A stretch of DNA of 64,000 bases from Daucus carota subsp. sativus (Eukaryota; Streptophyta; Magnoliopsida; Apiales; Apiaceae): the NCBI RefSeq assembly GCF_001625215.2, contig NC_030381.2:53307214-53371213 (forward strand), given 5' to 3'. This document shows positions 1 to 13,218 of this stretch, in pieces. The notes under the pieces are model-generated. The model was given only the letters and a program-made list of their open reading frames with translations, searched no databases and was not told where the DNA came from. How positions within the stretch are numbered: position 1 is the stretch's first letter; each line of letters opens with the position of its first letter. The translations under genes and the position numbers were made by a program.

Positions 1-1750
1 GATTTTTGTTTGAGTAATTTTATCGTAAAATTTATCAGATTCAACCTACTTGACCTATATAAAATTGTGTTCAAAATTCTAGATAATATTTGAGAATATT
101 ACACTGTTATCATTTACATAGAATATATACCTGATATAATTTTAACCAGATAAATAATATTTTAACTAAGAAAATTTCCCTGTTGAAGAGGACTACTTAG
201 CCAAGTAAAGTAATGAGTCCCTAATCTAAAGGTAAATACATGACATTCTATGCTTTCCGCTTCAATAAAAAAAGTTATTAGCAAAAGTAACCCCTGCTCG
301 ACTGACCAATACAATATATTAAAATGATTCGAACAATATAATAGTTTCTTTTTCATAATGGGTAAAATCTTTGACTTTGTGTAGGTATACTTTAAATACT
401 TAATTTGCTTTAATAACTTAATTATAAATTTAATTAGACGAGCTACCTAATACTCCATCCCCATAAATCTTTCTAGTTTCTTTCTTTTTGGTAATGTAAT
501 GGATTCGTTAGTCTCTAAAGTTGATAAAATAAGTACGATATATATTTAAGATTTTTTCAAAATTTATCCAACGAATAGAGAGTATCTGTTGACTGTTATG
601 CTAATCTAATATGCTTTAGTATGCTAAATGTACAGTAAAATATTTTTTTTATTAAAATAATAAAAGACAATGAGTTTGATAAAAAATATTGGTGGAGGAC
701 ACGTGTCAGGAAGAGGGTGTGCCGACAGTCGCTATCAGGAATCGTGCATATATCTGAATATATATAAAAAAAGAGGATAGTACTCCTGTAATATATTCCC
801 ACCACCAGACACGGACTACGACGCCGATATATTTCGCCCTTTGGCTAAACATTTCGTTATCTGACGCTCGACAATTTTTTCTTTTTCACAAGAAAAGTGA
901 GGCATGTACGTATATATATGCGTGGATCATCAGAGTTTTGTCAATTTTTTTTGATGGTTCATTATTTATAAAACCACTCGATACTCCTCAATTCCGATCA
1001 TTTTTTATTATTTTTTGAATGTTTTATCCAATTTTTAAATTTCAAAATCTATAAAAAATAATCAATTTGTTCCATTACTTCTTACTTTTCATTCATTTTC
1101 AAACTACTTTTTTACTCCGCTATCTTTCTTTTATGAATTAAAAATGAATGGGTCACACCATTTCACCCATTTTTCTTTCCATTTTCCACAAATTAAACGT
1201 ATTTCTTAACCTCCGTCTGAAATCATATGTAAACAAATGGCTGAGACAGTAGGAATCTCTACTTTCAACAATTTATTTAATATGTTATTATTATTATTAT
1301 TAATAATTTACACATGAGCACGAAACGACATGAAAAATGTAGGAAGCTTGGGGCAAGTAGTCACTTAGGGTGGAGAACTTAGCTATGGATATATAATTAG
1401 GGGCAATAAATTTTCCATAATTATTAGGGACCATTAGTTAAGTGTACGTAGTTCTGTGGGAAAGTTGGGGTTATGTGATTTTCTACATATAAATACTCCT
1501 GCTTATCAATATTGTATGTGGATTGTGCATTACTCAGACGAGACCTAAACGGAGTTGATTGTTTTCTGTAAACTTTATGGCTGACATAATGAAAGAGTTA
1601 TGATCGATTAAATGTAATTATGTCGCCGTGTGCTATAAATTGACATTCAACGGTTATCAACAATTTTCTTGTCGATATGTTCCTGTACTACGAGATATAG
1701 GAAACAAGTCTCCTGATTCAGCTAAAAACTGCATTTCGGGCATATGATAA

Positions 1751-2105
1751 GAGCATTATTAATTCGATGTTCAAATAAATTTTAAATTTTAAAAAAAAGT
1801 GAATAATTTGTGTGTGTAGACTCTAAATATTTTCTTCAAATTTATGAGTCTCGTCACTATAAAAGAGCATCTAGATATTTATAACCTTAACTAAATATAA
1901 TATCCACCTTCTTCCGGCCATTTTATTCAATTCCCTCCAATTCTATATATCTTCAACTTTTTCTTCAAATTATAATAAAATATAAATTGATAACAAATTA
2001 AAAGTGATGCTGGAATTATAGCGATATTCAATGTATTAAACTGGTAAGAACCATATGTTATATTGTTGTTTAAAAATTAAATTAAGAATTTTACTGAAGA
2101 TGCTC
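1751..2105. mobile_element. MITE, probable PIF/Harbinger type
   Basis: The ends read GAGCATTATTAATT and, inverted, GAGCATCTTCAGTAAAATT, so there is a short imperfect terminal inverted repeat. A TAA triplet flanks both sides, as expected of a Harbinger/Tourist target duplication. The interior is AT-rich and non-coding. An alternative left end beginning AGAGCATCTAGATA at 1864 is possible, so the boundaries are tentative. Confidence 0.45.
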
Positions 2106-3561
2106 TAATTATTCCGATAAAAAAATATATGACATGTAGGAATAAAAAAAATACATAACATGTTGAAAAAATGGACACTTCAATGAGATATTCTGAGCCC
2201 AACATATGTGAATCATTTTCTATTATCATGTTGAAATAATATATTCAATTTATAATAATTTTAAATGTTAATAATATATTATTTTTAAAATAAAGTTAAT
2301 TCAAATCATTGTACAACATAATAAATTTTATATAAACAATATCTTTATATAATTACCTGTTGGATATGATCTAAATAATTTATGATTATAGACTTCTATT
2401 TTTCTTTACAAGTGTGTGTAAAAAATCAAAATAATAAACTGAGCATGACCTTTGTCTCATTTTTTCTATTTCTTTTCTTCACATTTTAGTCACTTATTTA
2501 ATAATCTAAGCACATTTAGACTTAGCCAAACGGGTCCCATTGTAACATATCGTTAAAACAAGTGTCATAAACAGCGATCCGAACCAGTGTGCGTATACAT
2601 GGGTCATGGCCTCATGAGTGAATAAATGTCCATAACAGCGATGTACTTAACGTGTGCATGGATGGAGCTATTGGAAATGCTGCTACAGTTGAGACTTGAG
2701 AGGCCACTAGTATATGTAATTTTGCGTTCACAATTATATAGAATAAAGGATGGTTTTGGGAGCTTGGTATTTATTGAGAAATGATCGAGAATGGTGGGAG
2801 CGTCGTTTCTTACCTGCAATTCATCACAACTTGCAATACAGACCTATCGCTATCTCATTCTTTGTCTGTTGCACTGCATGCATTAAGGTCCATATAGATT
2901 CAAATAAGTAATCATTCTACATAAAATTTCGTCCAATGTATGTACATTTGTGCAGAAATTCACACAAATGGAAACCCTACATTTGGTTAGTGGTCACTTA
3001 ATTGGTAGAAACTAGAAGGGGATCTTACTACTTTGGTGATTTCGAACAAGGTTATTGAGTATGATTATATATTTGTATCGGTTGAAATATGATAGAGTAT
3101 ATGAATATTTATTAGATTTATTTAAAAAATAATCTGTATTATTTGGATGGAATGTAATGAGGAGATAATGAAATGAGATATTATATATAAAGAAATTTTG
3201 TGGAAAAAACAAAGAAAGTATAAGATAATGTCAACTAAATATCACAAGTGAATCTTAATTTCTTAGGATGAAGATCGTAGAGAAATATAATGATGAAGTG
3301 GAATGAGAGCATTTCTCACAAAATATGTATTTAAATTTTTAGTTCAAATCATTATGAAACAATAAAATGACTGAAAACTATATAAATTTCTAATGGGATT
3401 CTCAACTAGTTATCAAAGATCATGTATGATAGAGGTCTCATTTTGAACTTTCCGTCATCCCCAGTATTTTAACATTACAATGACAGTGAGTATTAAGATC
3501 TAATATGAGATATATTTGATTTGAGACATTTATCTAACATCTTAATATTCTAAATTAAGAT

Positions 3562-3754
3562 GGGTCTTTCTAGTGTGTGCCCATGGGCACACATTATACA
3601 CCAAATTTGATGAGATTGGTGGATTTTAATTGGTGGACTTGGTGTAAATGCAGGGGGGCCATCTTTATTTATTATTAGATGACCAATAAGAATGCACCAA
3701 ACTCATAAAATTTAGTGTCTATTGTGTGCCCATGGGCACACCATAGAAAAACCG
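3562..3754. mobile_element. Mutator-type MITE with 9-bp target duplication
   Basis: The 193-bp element starts GGGTCTTTCTAG and ends, inverted, CGGTTTTTCTAT. Both ends then contain the palindrome GTGTGCCCATGGGCACAC. The 9-bp sequence AATTAAGAT lies directly on both sides (3553-3561 and 3755-3763). A 9-bp duplication is typical of MULEs. There is no coding capacity. A related decayed copy lies near 6020-6150. Confidence 0.75.
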
Positions 3755-3774
3755 AATTAAGATATTAACTTTAT

Positions 3775-4095
3775 ATTTTCCCGTAAATAATTCTATGAAA
3801 AATTTTCATGAAAACTTTCTCATAATATTCCTCTCAAATATTTTCCAGAAAATTTCTCGGAAAAGTCTCAAGAAAAGTTTCCGATGAAAGTTTTTTTAGA
3901 GAAATTTCTTGTAAAATTCCCATGCAAATTTTCTCATGAAATATCTCTGGAAAATTTTATAAGAAAAAATTCTCGGTAATTTTCTCGGGAAGTCTCACCA
4001 AAATTTTATTCTTGGACAATTTCTGGTTAATATTTTCTCTAAAAGATCTCGAGAAAACTTTCTAGATAAATATCTTGTGAAATTCTCGCATTAAT
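3775..4095. repeat. degenerate array of GAAAATTTCTC-like motifs
   Basis: About 320 bp is built almost wholly from variants of a quasi-palindromic word, roughly GAAAATTTTCTCA or AGAAAATTTCTCGG, spaced every 10-20 bp. It begins about 20 bp past the MITE at 3562-3754. No two units are identical and there is no open frame. It resembles an old, eroded simple-sequence or minisatellite array. Confidence 0.5.
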
Positions 4096-6019
4096 TTTAT
4101 TTAGTATTTAATGATATAATTCTAATCTTAACATATTTTTTTTAACGAAAAATGAAATGTTATATATGATAGTGTTTTGTGTTGTTTTTTTAAGGTGTTC
4201 TTTGTGTTGTGCAACCCTGCATATATTAAAATATTTAAATTACATATTTTAAGGCTGCATAAGAAAATGATAGCATGAGTATTTTTGAAAAATGACAAAA
4301 AATATTTAAATAGTATTAAAATATTGTAAAATATCTAAAATATTAAGAAAGAGATAAGCAAGTAATAGTCGGTTAGATTCGTTTTTTTCGCAAATATTCT
4401 TTTCCGTTCACATACGGTTGCAGCAGTTAGGAATCAAATCTTTGCCCGTCATGGAACCAAACATTTCATGGTTTATTCTTACTAATATTTTACTAAATAG
4501 GGGTGTTTAGTTGACCGTTAACAGAACCATAACAATGAAACTGATATAGAAGTGTGATTAGATTAATTATATTACTTCCTATTTCCTAAATATCTTTTTA
4601 TGAACTCCGCAGTATTTTTGACTATATATGAAAGTATCAGTTTTATTTTAATTTTATATAATAACGGTTGTTTGTAAGCTTGCATGCGTCCCCAAAGGGA
4701 AGCAAATGCACTTAATATCTTATTTAATTAAGTAGGTGATTTTATTTTAATTGTCTAGTGGGAGTTAATTATATTTTAATATTACTTTCCAAGTTTCAAA
4801 AAATAATTGTCGGGGGTGAATGATGAGTTTCTTGATTTGACATAAATTGAAGTCCATGAAAGCACCATATGAACTGCCAAGAATCTTGTACGTATTTCCA
4901 ACATAATCAAAACAGCTGCTGTGTACTTTCTTTTCTTCTTAATATTAAACTCCTTTGAGTACGTTAAAACACCGAATAGAATATACATGGTGATCATATG
5001 CAAGAGTATACATTACACTGGTGCAAACTTTCACGGATTAATCCTTACAAGGTAATTTATTTATTTGATTTTATAAATTCCAATAATTGCTATGTTACTT
5101 TTAAGCTGATATTGATAACTTACATAATTTACGTACTTTTCGACCCTCAAACTTCGAGGCTGCATCGGAACTTCCACCCATATTTCGAAGGCTAAAAGGT
5201 CATTAAGTCTAATATTTTTTCTATAAATGTTTTGATTAGTTATTTTCATGATCAAGCTCTTATAAATCGGAAATCAGAACTAATCACTTAACCTATCGAT
5301 TTAGGATTTTCATGATTTTTTCAAATAAATCAGGAACTTTAGTAATTGAAATGTTACAAGGAGTTAAAAAAGCTGAGAAGAAAGGTAGATAAAAGAAGCC
5401 AACAAGTGACAAAACTCAGGAATCAGAATTCAAAAGTGAGAATAGAGAACTGGGTCCTCGGCCATTTTTTTCCGAGCTAACTCATTCAAGGATTACAGCT
5501 AGGTCTTGTGGTCCTATCGATTTGATTTCTCGTACAAATTAATGGCCATTATCAACTGTTGTGAATATGTGCGAAACCGTGTTAATAAAGAGACAGATGG
5601 GCTCTGAGCTAGTGGCCTTCGCCTTTGAGATTTAGTGTCTGATTATGTTGGGCGATTCCGCTACTATTCAACATGTTTCACTGCACAAAATTTCCCCATT
5701 TTTCCTTTCTCGATCATCATTACACACCGTAAGAAAAGTGTTTATTTTCGACATCATGGTCTTATATTCGATCAGATTTTGACAGTCGAAAATAACCGTT
5801 TTTCTCGACCAGACACACGTTTGCAGTTGATCTGATCGACACAAAATGTAACTGTTGTAGCGTCGTTTTCAAGTACGTCTTCACCTGACAGGCTGTCTTA
5901 AATTTGTCCTTGAAACGGAAAAATGGTGATACATGCATGTAAACAGAAGACGAACTATAAGAGGGTCTGCGCATCTTTAATATAGTGTACCTTATATTTT
6001 AATTTCATGCACATTGCAC

Positions 6020-6150
6020 CTAATAAATCATGTTTGGTGTGTATTAATTTCAGCACAGGGATTTTTCCGACGTAATCCACCAAATTCATAAAATTTGGGG
6101 TTTAGCATGTGCCCATGCCCACACACCAGACAAACCATTTTTCTAAACTT
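6020..6150. repeat. decayed relative of the 3562-3754 MITE
   Basis: It shares the words TTTGGTGTGTATTA, CCACCAAATTCATAAAATTT and GTGCCCATGCCCACACACCA with the better preserved MITE upstream. The central palindrome is damaged (CCATGC instead of CCATGG). I see no clear target duplication. Confidence 0.4.
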
Positions 6151-8379
6151 GAAGTCACGAGCTAATTTATGAATTTATAAGAAAAAGAAATCTTGAATTT
6201 ACGTACGAGAAAACAAGAGAAGACTATTTTATTTTAGTCCCATTACACATTCTAATTAAATCGTTACAGCATAATTTTAAGCGATACAAAACCCTAAAAT
6301 GAAAATAGTATGACTGGATGGCATGAACATACTGAACATGGTCATCCAATACATCTCATGATAAGTAAGAAGTTTGCTAAGTATATATTTTTGTAATAAC
6401 ATATTTGTGATAGTAAACTATAAAAAATAATTTATATTTGGGGACCGGAGCTCCGTTCAATATAATACTCGAGTAGCTCATACTTACTAATCGATAGTCC
6501 GACTTTACCCAAAAATTACACATTCCATACGAGGAATGGAGTAGTAGGTTTAAGTCGTCTGTTCTCCAGACAAAAAGCCATAAACTTCGAAAGAAGAAAG
6601 AAAGCAATGGCCTTTTACTGATTAAAAAGAAACACAACCAAAAGGTCAAAAGTTATGCATAGTAGCATTTACGATTTCATCTTATTTTATGGAAAAAGTA
6701 GTATGTGAACCAACCATATCGAGACAATTCTGCGACAAGGTTAACCAAGATCCACAATTTCAACTTTGTGTATATATGTATTACTAGCTCGGAAACAGTT
6801 GAATGTTGGTAATACATGTCTAATTAGAAAAGATAGTGGATCCATATATATGATACTAATATATGTTCGATAGAAAAAAAATTCTCAAATGAGAAATCTT
6901 GATTAAAACAATTTTCTGTTGAATGATACTGTATTACGTCATATGTATATATACATCAATAATTTAGGATTAAACTGTAGAGTGTTTTTTTCGCTGAACA
7001 TATGCTACTAAGACACTTACACACGTATGTCAAAGCTGGATTCGTTAAAAATATGGTTGCCCAAGAATTTTCTAAATGAATAATAATCTTGTATACACCT
7101 AAAAAATTTAAATCAAAATTATTCAGCGTATTTAGCAAAAAAAAAAACACGTATAACCCATGAATTATAACAAGTAGATTTGATGGTGCGTCACTTTCAT
7201 TTCAAAAACTTGCTTTACCCCCGACACACAATTAGAAAATAGTGTCGTAACTATGCAAAGCATATAATCTAGCTATAATTGGATAGTGAAGCTCAAAAGA
7301 GACTTTGATTGATAATAAAGTAGGGTTTTCACCTCTGAGGGTAAATTTGAGTTCACCTATATATAAAATTATTTACCACTTTAATTTTACTCCAACAAGA
7401 AAGATCCTTCTACAATAATTGGTCTAAAGAGTGAGGATAAAACATTCTTTACTATGGTTGGAAATAAATAAGGGAAAAATAATAAAATATAATATCCTCG
7501 GGTGTAGTTCAGAGCGGGACTATAGGGCTGGAGCATTCAACACCGCACTTATTAATCAATGAGGTGTTCAATAACGCAATTATTGTGAGTGTGGGTGTGT
7601 AGGCTATTTAAAATGTGAGGATTATAATTGCTCCACCGAGATGCCTTCTCTTGATGAGATATTTCCAGAGTATCGTCTTTCTCTGATAGATAATGGATGT
7701 TTGATTTTATGATTAGATAGACATTTTTAGAAAATTATGGTGTTGTTTGGTCTGATTTAAAAAAATCATAAAATAAGTCATGAAAGAATGTTGTTTATGA
7801 AATGTGTTGTTTTGGAAAATGGAAAATAATTTCACATTTATACCAAGTGAAGTTAAAATTCAAATAAATCCATATCTTTGTATAACATTTTCTTTCTACA
7901 AAATTTCCAGCATCTGAACCTCCGAACTGAGCTTAAATTTTAAATAAATTAAATTATTTAACTTGAGTTTGAGATTGTACATAAATAATCCGATTCGTGA
8001 AGGGTCCGAAATTTGAATAATGAAATAATTGAGAAAATTTTATATATATATCCATATTTTAAAATTTATTTTCAAAAATATGATCGAAGTTACCTATATG
8101 ACTGAATGGTGATTGAAATAAATTGACTTTTAGGGTACACAAGTTGCAATTAAAATTACATATATACTTGCACCATATTTTTTTTAATAATTTGAATATT
8201 AATATCCAATAATTAACCACACAAATAAATAATGCTACATGTTTGTACGCATGTGTGCATTATATCTCTCTTGCCCCTTATCATCCGTCTCTATTTCTCA
8301 CCTATTAGAGAAGAAAAGAATCCAAAGAAAACAACAAGGAGTGAGGCCTGTTCAAATAGGACAAATTAAGTTATTTGTG

Positions 8380-8637
8380 CTCCCTCCGTCCCCTTTTACA
8401 TGTCCATTTTGCTTTTCGAGGAGTCAAATTGATTAATTTTTGACTAAACATTATAAATTATTCATTCATTATTATTAAAATCTGAAAGTTGCATATTTAA
8501 ATAGACTAAATATACTTTCTAATGGTATAATTTTTATTATTTTTCACAATTACATGATACATATAAATTTCAGTCAAAATATAGTCAATTTGACTGGTCA
8601 ACAGTCAAACTGGACATGTAAAAAGGGACGGAGGGAG
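8380..8637. mobile_element. Stowaway-like MITE
   Basis: The inverted ends are CTCCCTCCGTCCCCTTTTAC and GGGACGGAGGGAG, with matching subterminal words ACATGTCCA and TGGACATGT. TA follows the right end, but TG rather than TA precedes the left. The 258-bp interior is AT-rich and non-coding. Confidence 0.8.
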
Positions 8638-9736
8638 TAATTAACTTTATAGGGGAAGATATGAAGCTAGATATTATTTGTCCAAAGAGGAAACATAGTT
8701 TTCCTAAATAATGATGAAAATTGTCACTATTAAAGCTAAAGAAGAAAGTTAGCTTTCACCATCACCCATAAAATTACGTATAACCCACCACTCATGCATG
8801 TAATTACGACTGTACCAGGCTCCTTTTGTGGAAGAGACCATGGTAGTTGTGGTTTCTGTGGATGACCAAAAAGCTTGTAAACAAAAGCTTCTCTTCTTCA
8901 TTTGCAAAGATTAAAATGCATATGCATATCAATAACATTAATATGCATATATGTTATTTATATATGATTTTGATTTTTTTTTAATTTTATGTTTGTCCAA
9001 ATGAAACACTGAGGACAAATAAGTCGTACATAATAACAATCTAAGAAAAGATGATCAGAATTTTTAATATTAAATTATGAGAATATCAATATGATGTAGA
9101 CCGAAGTCTAATAATATTAAGTACGAGATGATGAGATAGTCTTCGTTATTAAATTACAAGAAGATAAATACGAGATGATGAAACAATATTGTCACCCGGC
9201 CACAAAAAAGTTAACACAACGAAAGTTTGTGCCCTTAATTAGAATCTAATTAGTACTTAAAAGTGTAATATAAATGAATAAAGAAAAATTAGTACACGAA
9301 GAAGTGTCAACATATACACATCCATTTATCGACATGAAGTGAAAACTAAAAAGCGGTTAATTATATGATTGAAAGATTTAAACAGTACTTTGTGGCACAA
9401 AAATAAATGGGGAAAGATGATGTCAAATCATAAATCAGCCAAAATGTTGCACACATACAAATTCACCGTCCAAAAACACACACCTAAACCATATACACCT
9501 ACTTTGATACTATCACATTGATTGATTATTCATACCATATTCCCAACAAACACTATACAGTTAGAAATCATTCAAGAGGTTATACAGAGACTGATCAAAG
9601 CCCACTCATCACTCAGAAAGGTGGAAGAAATTAATTAGCCCTTTGGAGAAAAATGCAAGGGCTAATAATTAGATTACAAAAACAAAACAAAGACTTTTTA
9701 CATAAACACACATTAATTAATTTAAATCAACCCTAA

Positions 9737-10447
9737 TTAGAAAAACTCGAATCTGAATTCCCCGGTGTCAGCAGCAACGTCACCATCATAAGCATTTTCG
9801 AGAGGCCATAGCGGCGGGTAAAACCACCCATCCACTGAGTCGATTAATACGAAATCGTTTTTTAGCTCCGCGGAGTCGAAACACGTCCCGAGACTCGGTA
9901 ACTCGACGATTTCGGTTAGTTCGTCAGAAGTCGACAAGTCTATTGACGAAACTAGTGAGGAGAGTGATGACGAGGATGTCAGAGACGACGATGAAGACGA
10001 AGAAGGTGATGGTAACGTGGTATCGAATTTTTCCATTGCGGCTGCCTTGGTTGCCGCGGCTTGAACGTCTCGTGGGGAATTCGAGGCCGGACGGGGAAAC
10101 GAGTCCGCGAGATCAGGGAAATTTAGAATCGCCGAATTGCCTTTAATGCTCAGCGCGGCTACGTCGTGAGCCCTAGCAGCCATTTCGGGTGTTGCGAATG
10201 TTCCGAGCCAAATGCGATTTTTCTTTCGAGGCTCCCGAATTTCGGACACCCATTTACCCCAGTTGCGCATTCGAACTCCGTGATAAACCGGATGCTTGCT
10301 ATTCTCCCGCATTCTTTTCGGTTTTCGGTTCGGTTCCAATGCCTTCTCCGAATCATTTTTCGACTTTACCAACTCCGGAGAGGCCGGCGACGAGGGAGAA
10401 CACGAGAACGAGTTCGAGCTGCTCTCGAGCTCGGAACTAGCCGTCAT
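9737..10447 (-). CDS. DREB subfamily A-4 (TINY/ERF034-like) AP2/ERF transcription factor
   Basis: This is an intronless 236-residue nuclear factor predicted to bind DRE/CRT-type promoter elements. A basic stretch RKPKRMR (41-47) is a likely nuclear signal. The single AP2 domain spans about 54-111 and contains [19 protein letters not shown] and the [10 protein letters not shown] helix. Val67 and Glu72 occupy the V14/E19 positions that mark DREB rather than ERF members. The [20 protein letters not shown] segment that follows is characteristic of group A-4/III. A serine-rich stretch (147-174) and an acidic C-terminus with DGWFYPPLW are consistent with an activation region. His56 replaces the usual Arg of the YRGVR motif. 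The ATG is followed by MTASSELES and no upstream in-frame extension is needed. Family members usually act in stress or growth responses; the exact role here is inferred from family only. Confidence 0.93.
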   Translation of the reverse strand: MTASSELESSSNSFSCSPSSPASPELVKSKNDSEKALEPNRKPKRMRENSKHPVYHGVRMRNWGKWVSEIREPRKKNRIWLGTFATPEMAARAHDVAALSIKGNSAILNFPDLADSFPRPASNSPRDVQAAATKAAAMEKFDTTLPSPSSSSSSSLTSSSSLSSLVSSIDLSTSDELTEIVELPSLGTCFDSAELKNDFVLIDSVDGWFYPPLWPLENAYDGDVAADTGEFRFEFF

Positions 10448-10540
10448 TGTTTCTTCAATTTGGTCACAATGTTACTCAAGAATTTGCTTGCTATGTAGTG
10501 AAAATTACGAGCATTAAAAAGACACAAAATGTAGATGGAA

Positions 10541-10547
10541 ATTTATA
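10541..10547 (-). promoter_or_regulatory. possible TATA box of the DREB gene
   Basis: On the minus strand this reads TATAAAT, about 95 bp upstream of the DREB ATG, a plausible spacing for a short leader. It rests on motif and distance only; TATA-like words are common in this AT-rich DNA. Confidence 0.3.
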
Positions 10548-11015
10548 AGGTTCGAATATATACAAGAAAACAGAGTGGAATACACGGAAGAGAGAATGGA
10601 ATGGAATGGAATGCGAGATTATAAAACTGGAAAAGAGACTTCTTATAAGAGAAAGGTTGAGGAAGAGGGGATGGGGTCATATTACACGATGGGGTACCCT
10701 AGTGTTGTACCACGCAACCAAAATTAATTGCATTTCTTTATTTATCCATACTTCTTACTCCATTGACACTGTTCCTTTCATCTTTCACCAAACTTCAATA
10801 TCATATCATATTTTGTATTATTCAACATTCAAAATATCCCCTTGTTTACCTTCTAACTCATGTATTTTATCTGCGTAGAAAAAAGTTGTTACCGGATTGT
10901 TGTCGATCATCGAAGAATGGGACGGATTGTAATATTACGGTTAGGAGGGTGACGGTATAGATTGCCGTTTTACAATAACAAGAATATTTTGTAATGCATG
11001 TTTTTATACTAGTGT

Positions 11016-11401
11016 CGGTGTTCTAAAAAACGCATTAAGCGGTTGTTTAGACAGAATCAGAAACTAAAACGCATTCGTTTGGTATTGAACGGATGATTAA
11101 ACGTTTTTGAAAATTAAAGAGAATGCTATGCTCGTTAAGCCACCATTTAATGAAACAAGCGATCAAAATGATGTTGAGTTGCTAATTTTTTAATTTTTAA
11201 TTTTTTTATAATATAATTATAATTATATTAAAAAAATAGAAAAATAATTTATTAAAACATTAAAATTAAAAATTATATTCCTATAACAGTACAATTTTAT
11301 TTAAATATATCAATATGATAATTAAATATTTAAATATGTCTATCATTAATGACATGTTTAAAATACCGTTAAACGTCCGCTTTCCTGCGTCTTAGAACCG
11401 A
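11016..11401. repeat. imperfect terminal-inverted-repeat element
   Basis: The left end GGTGTTCTAAAAAACGCA and the inverted right end CGGTTCTAAGACGCAGGAAA are similar, and both are followed by AGCGG. The interior is very AT-rich. This looks like a diverged MITE; no target duplication is visible and the superfamily is unclear. Confidence 0.4.
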
Positions 11402-12737
11402 TATTTGCCCCGTCGTATAACACTGGCTAGAGCACAAAAAATGAGTATGGTTTAAGATTAGTATATAACGGTGTTGCACTGCTCGGTGGCCGGTTCTGGT
11501 CCTCGGGATACGAAATAGTGTTAGTATACAGGAGTATTATATAGTACTGTACTCTTCGATCAATTATTTGTCATCGGTACTGCTAGTGTGGTATGCATAG
11601 GAAAGCTATAATTTGTACTATGCATAAAGTGCATTATTTTTGTAAAGGTTTTGTCTACTCTGGTAACAAGTACCTTGCACTTGCTCGACATGGAAAGCTG
11701 ATACTGATAGTAAACCATCAATTTTTATGTGAATTATACTAAGAAAAGTGTTGAGCATACAAGAATGATATGGGTAAAATTGGAAGAAAAATATATTAAA
11801 AAAACATATGTTCAAATTAAAAATGTGTTAAATTAAAAAAATCTTGAAATGAGTCGATGTTCTGTTGGATGACATCATAATGTTCTTGTATATACATAAA
11901 AAATCTAAGTTCAAACAATGCAGTGATTTTCTACTCATAATATGATATAATATTCGATTGTCAAAAAACCGAACCCAAATATATGTACAGGGTCCTATTC
12001 CAATACAAATTATTAAAATACAAATTAAATACAAACCAATAAGATTAATTAGGATGGTAAGGAATTTGGGATCGCGGATGGAACCCGAAATAGACCTAGA
12101 AGAAGCGTGGGGCCTAATAGGGTCGGGGCAGGTCATGGAGGGGCCAAGTTTTGGCTCTTAAGGCTGTCTGGAGCCTGTCCAGGACATGTGCGGAGCTTTA
12201 GCGAGGCTCTAGCGGGTCCGGAATGGATTGATTGGAGGCGAAGATGGGCTCTAATCAGGTAAAAACATACATGGGACGGGTGATGTTTAGGTATAGTTTC
12301 TTTTGATACATATATTTTAATTTATTAATTTTTAAAATTTAATTCACACATATATCAAAACATCTACAAATGTGTTTGAATATTGTACAATTACACTACA
12401 AGTCATAACTTCATCATTCATTCTCATTCGAATTTCGAACCAAACAAGGAAAAATAAGTCGCGATCATTTCTTTTGTCTCTCCTTGTTTTTCCTTATGTA
12501 TCCCATTCCCTTCTCTAATAGTAAACTAAAATTGTTTTCGGTCGAGATGAATTTTGTAGTTTAACATTGTTTTAGTTATAAAAATATCTATAGTTATACG
12601 TACTTTAATCATTTCAATTTTATTATTTTAGTTGAAATTCTAACTCACATGTTTGGAAGTAACGTTCATTTCATTTCATTCCTACACAATTTTCCTTACA
12701 ATCTTTATCACAATAAATTTAAACCAATTCATATTTA

Positions 12738-13218
12738 AGTGGTGTATTCAGTTAGGATTTTAAAGGACCTTTTTCATTCATGAAATCTGAGGATATTCAA
12801 CTCGGATTTTAAAAAATATAACAGAATCTCGGAAGTATTCAATTGGGATTTCAAATTTTGTTACAAAATCTAGTAGTATTCAAGTATTCGATGTGCATTT
12901 TAAATTACATTTTAAAATCGGTAGTATTCGATTGATATTGTTTAAAATCCATTAAAATATGATAGTATTCAAATACTCATAGATTTTTTTGAACTTCATA
13001 AAATGATGATTTTGTAGGATTGTTCAGTATATTTTAAATTTTTTGAAATCCCACCAAAATTTATGAGATTTTGAATTATTGTGCTTAATCCTAAAAACTC
13101 TCATCAACTCTGTAATATTTTATCAAGAATCCACAAAAAACAAAATCAGATACAATTCATTAAAATCTAAAAGACCAAAAATAATTCATTAAAATTCAAG
13201 TTGATCGAATAAACTCTC
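12738..13218. mobile_element. Tourist-like MITE, copy 1
   Basis: It belongs to the same roughly 465-bp family as the copies at 21571 and 52288. The left end GTGGTGTATTCAG is followed by many repeats of GGGATTTTAAA/AAAATCC-type words, and the right end contains ATCGAATAAAC. TTA precedes the left end. This is the most diverged of the three, so its right boundary is approximate. Confidence 0.6.

Larger units (their letters stand above)
1..9736. other. gene-poor AT-rich intergenic region
   Basis: I find no open reading frame here with recognisable domain content; the short frames (under 91 codons) are AT-rich chance frames. Recognisable content is limited to the transposon-derived and low-complexity segments listed separately (Tourist-like, Mutator-type and Stowaway MITEs, and a degenerate GAAAATTTCTC-like array). 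The rest looks like diverged intergenic DNA. Confidence 0.6.

Noticed and set aside
9943-10517. Several overlapping frames on the plus strand opposite the DREB gene
   Set aside because: They are antisense shadows of a GC-richer real coding region; codon pattern and AP2 domain belong to the minus strand.
12050-12250. GC-richer patch with many GG/CC words
   Set aside because: It has no long frame and no clear inverted ends. It could be the interior of a decayed hAT-type MITE but I cannot show borders.
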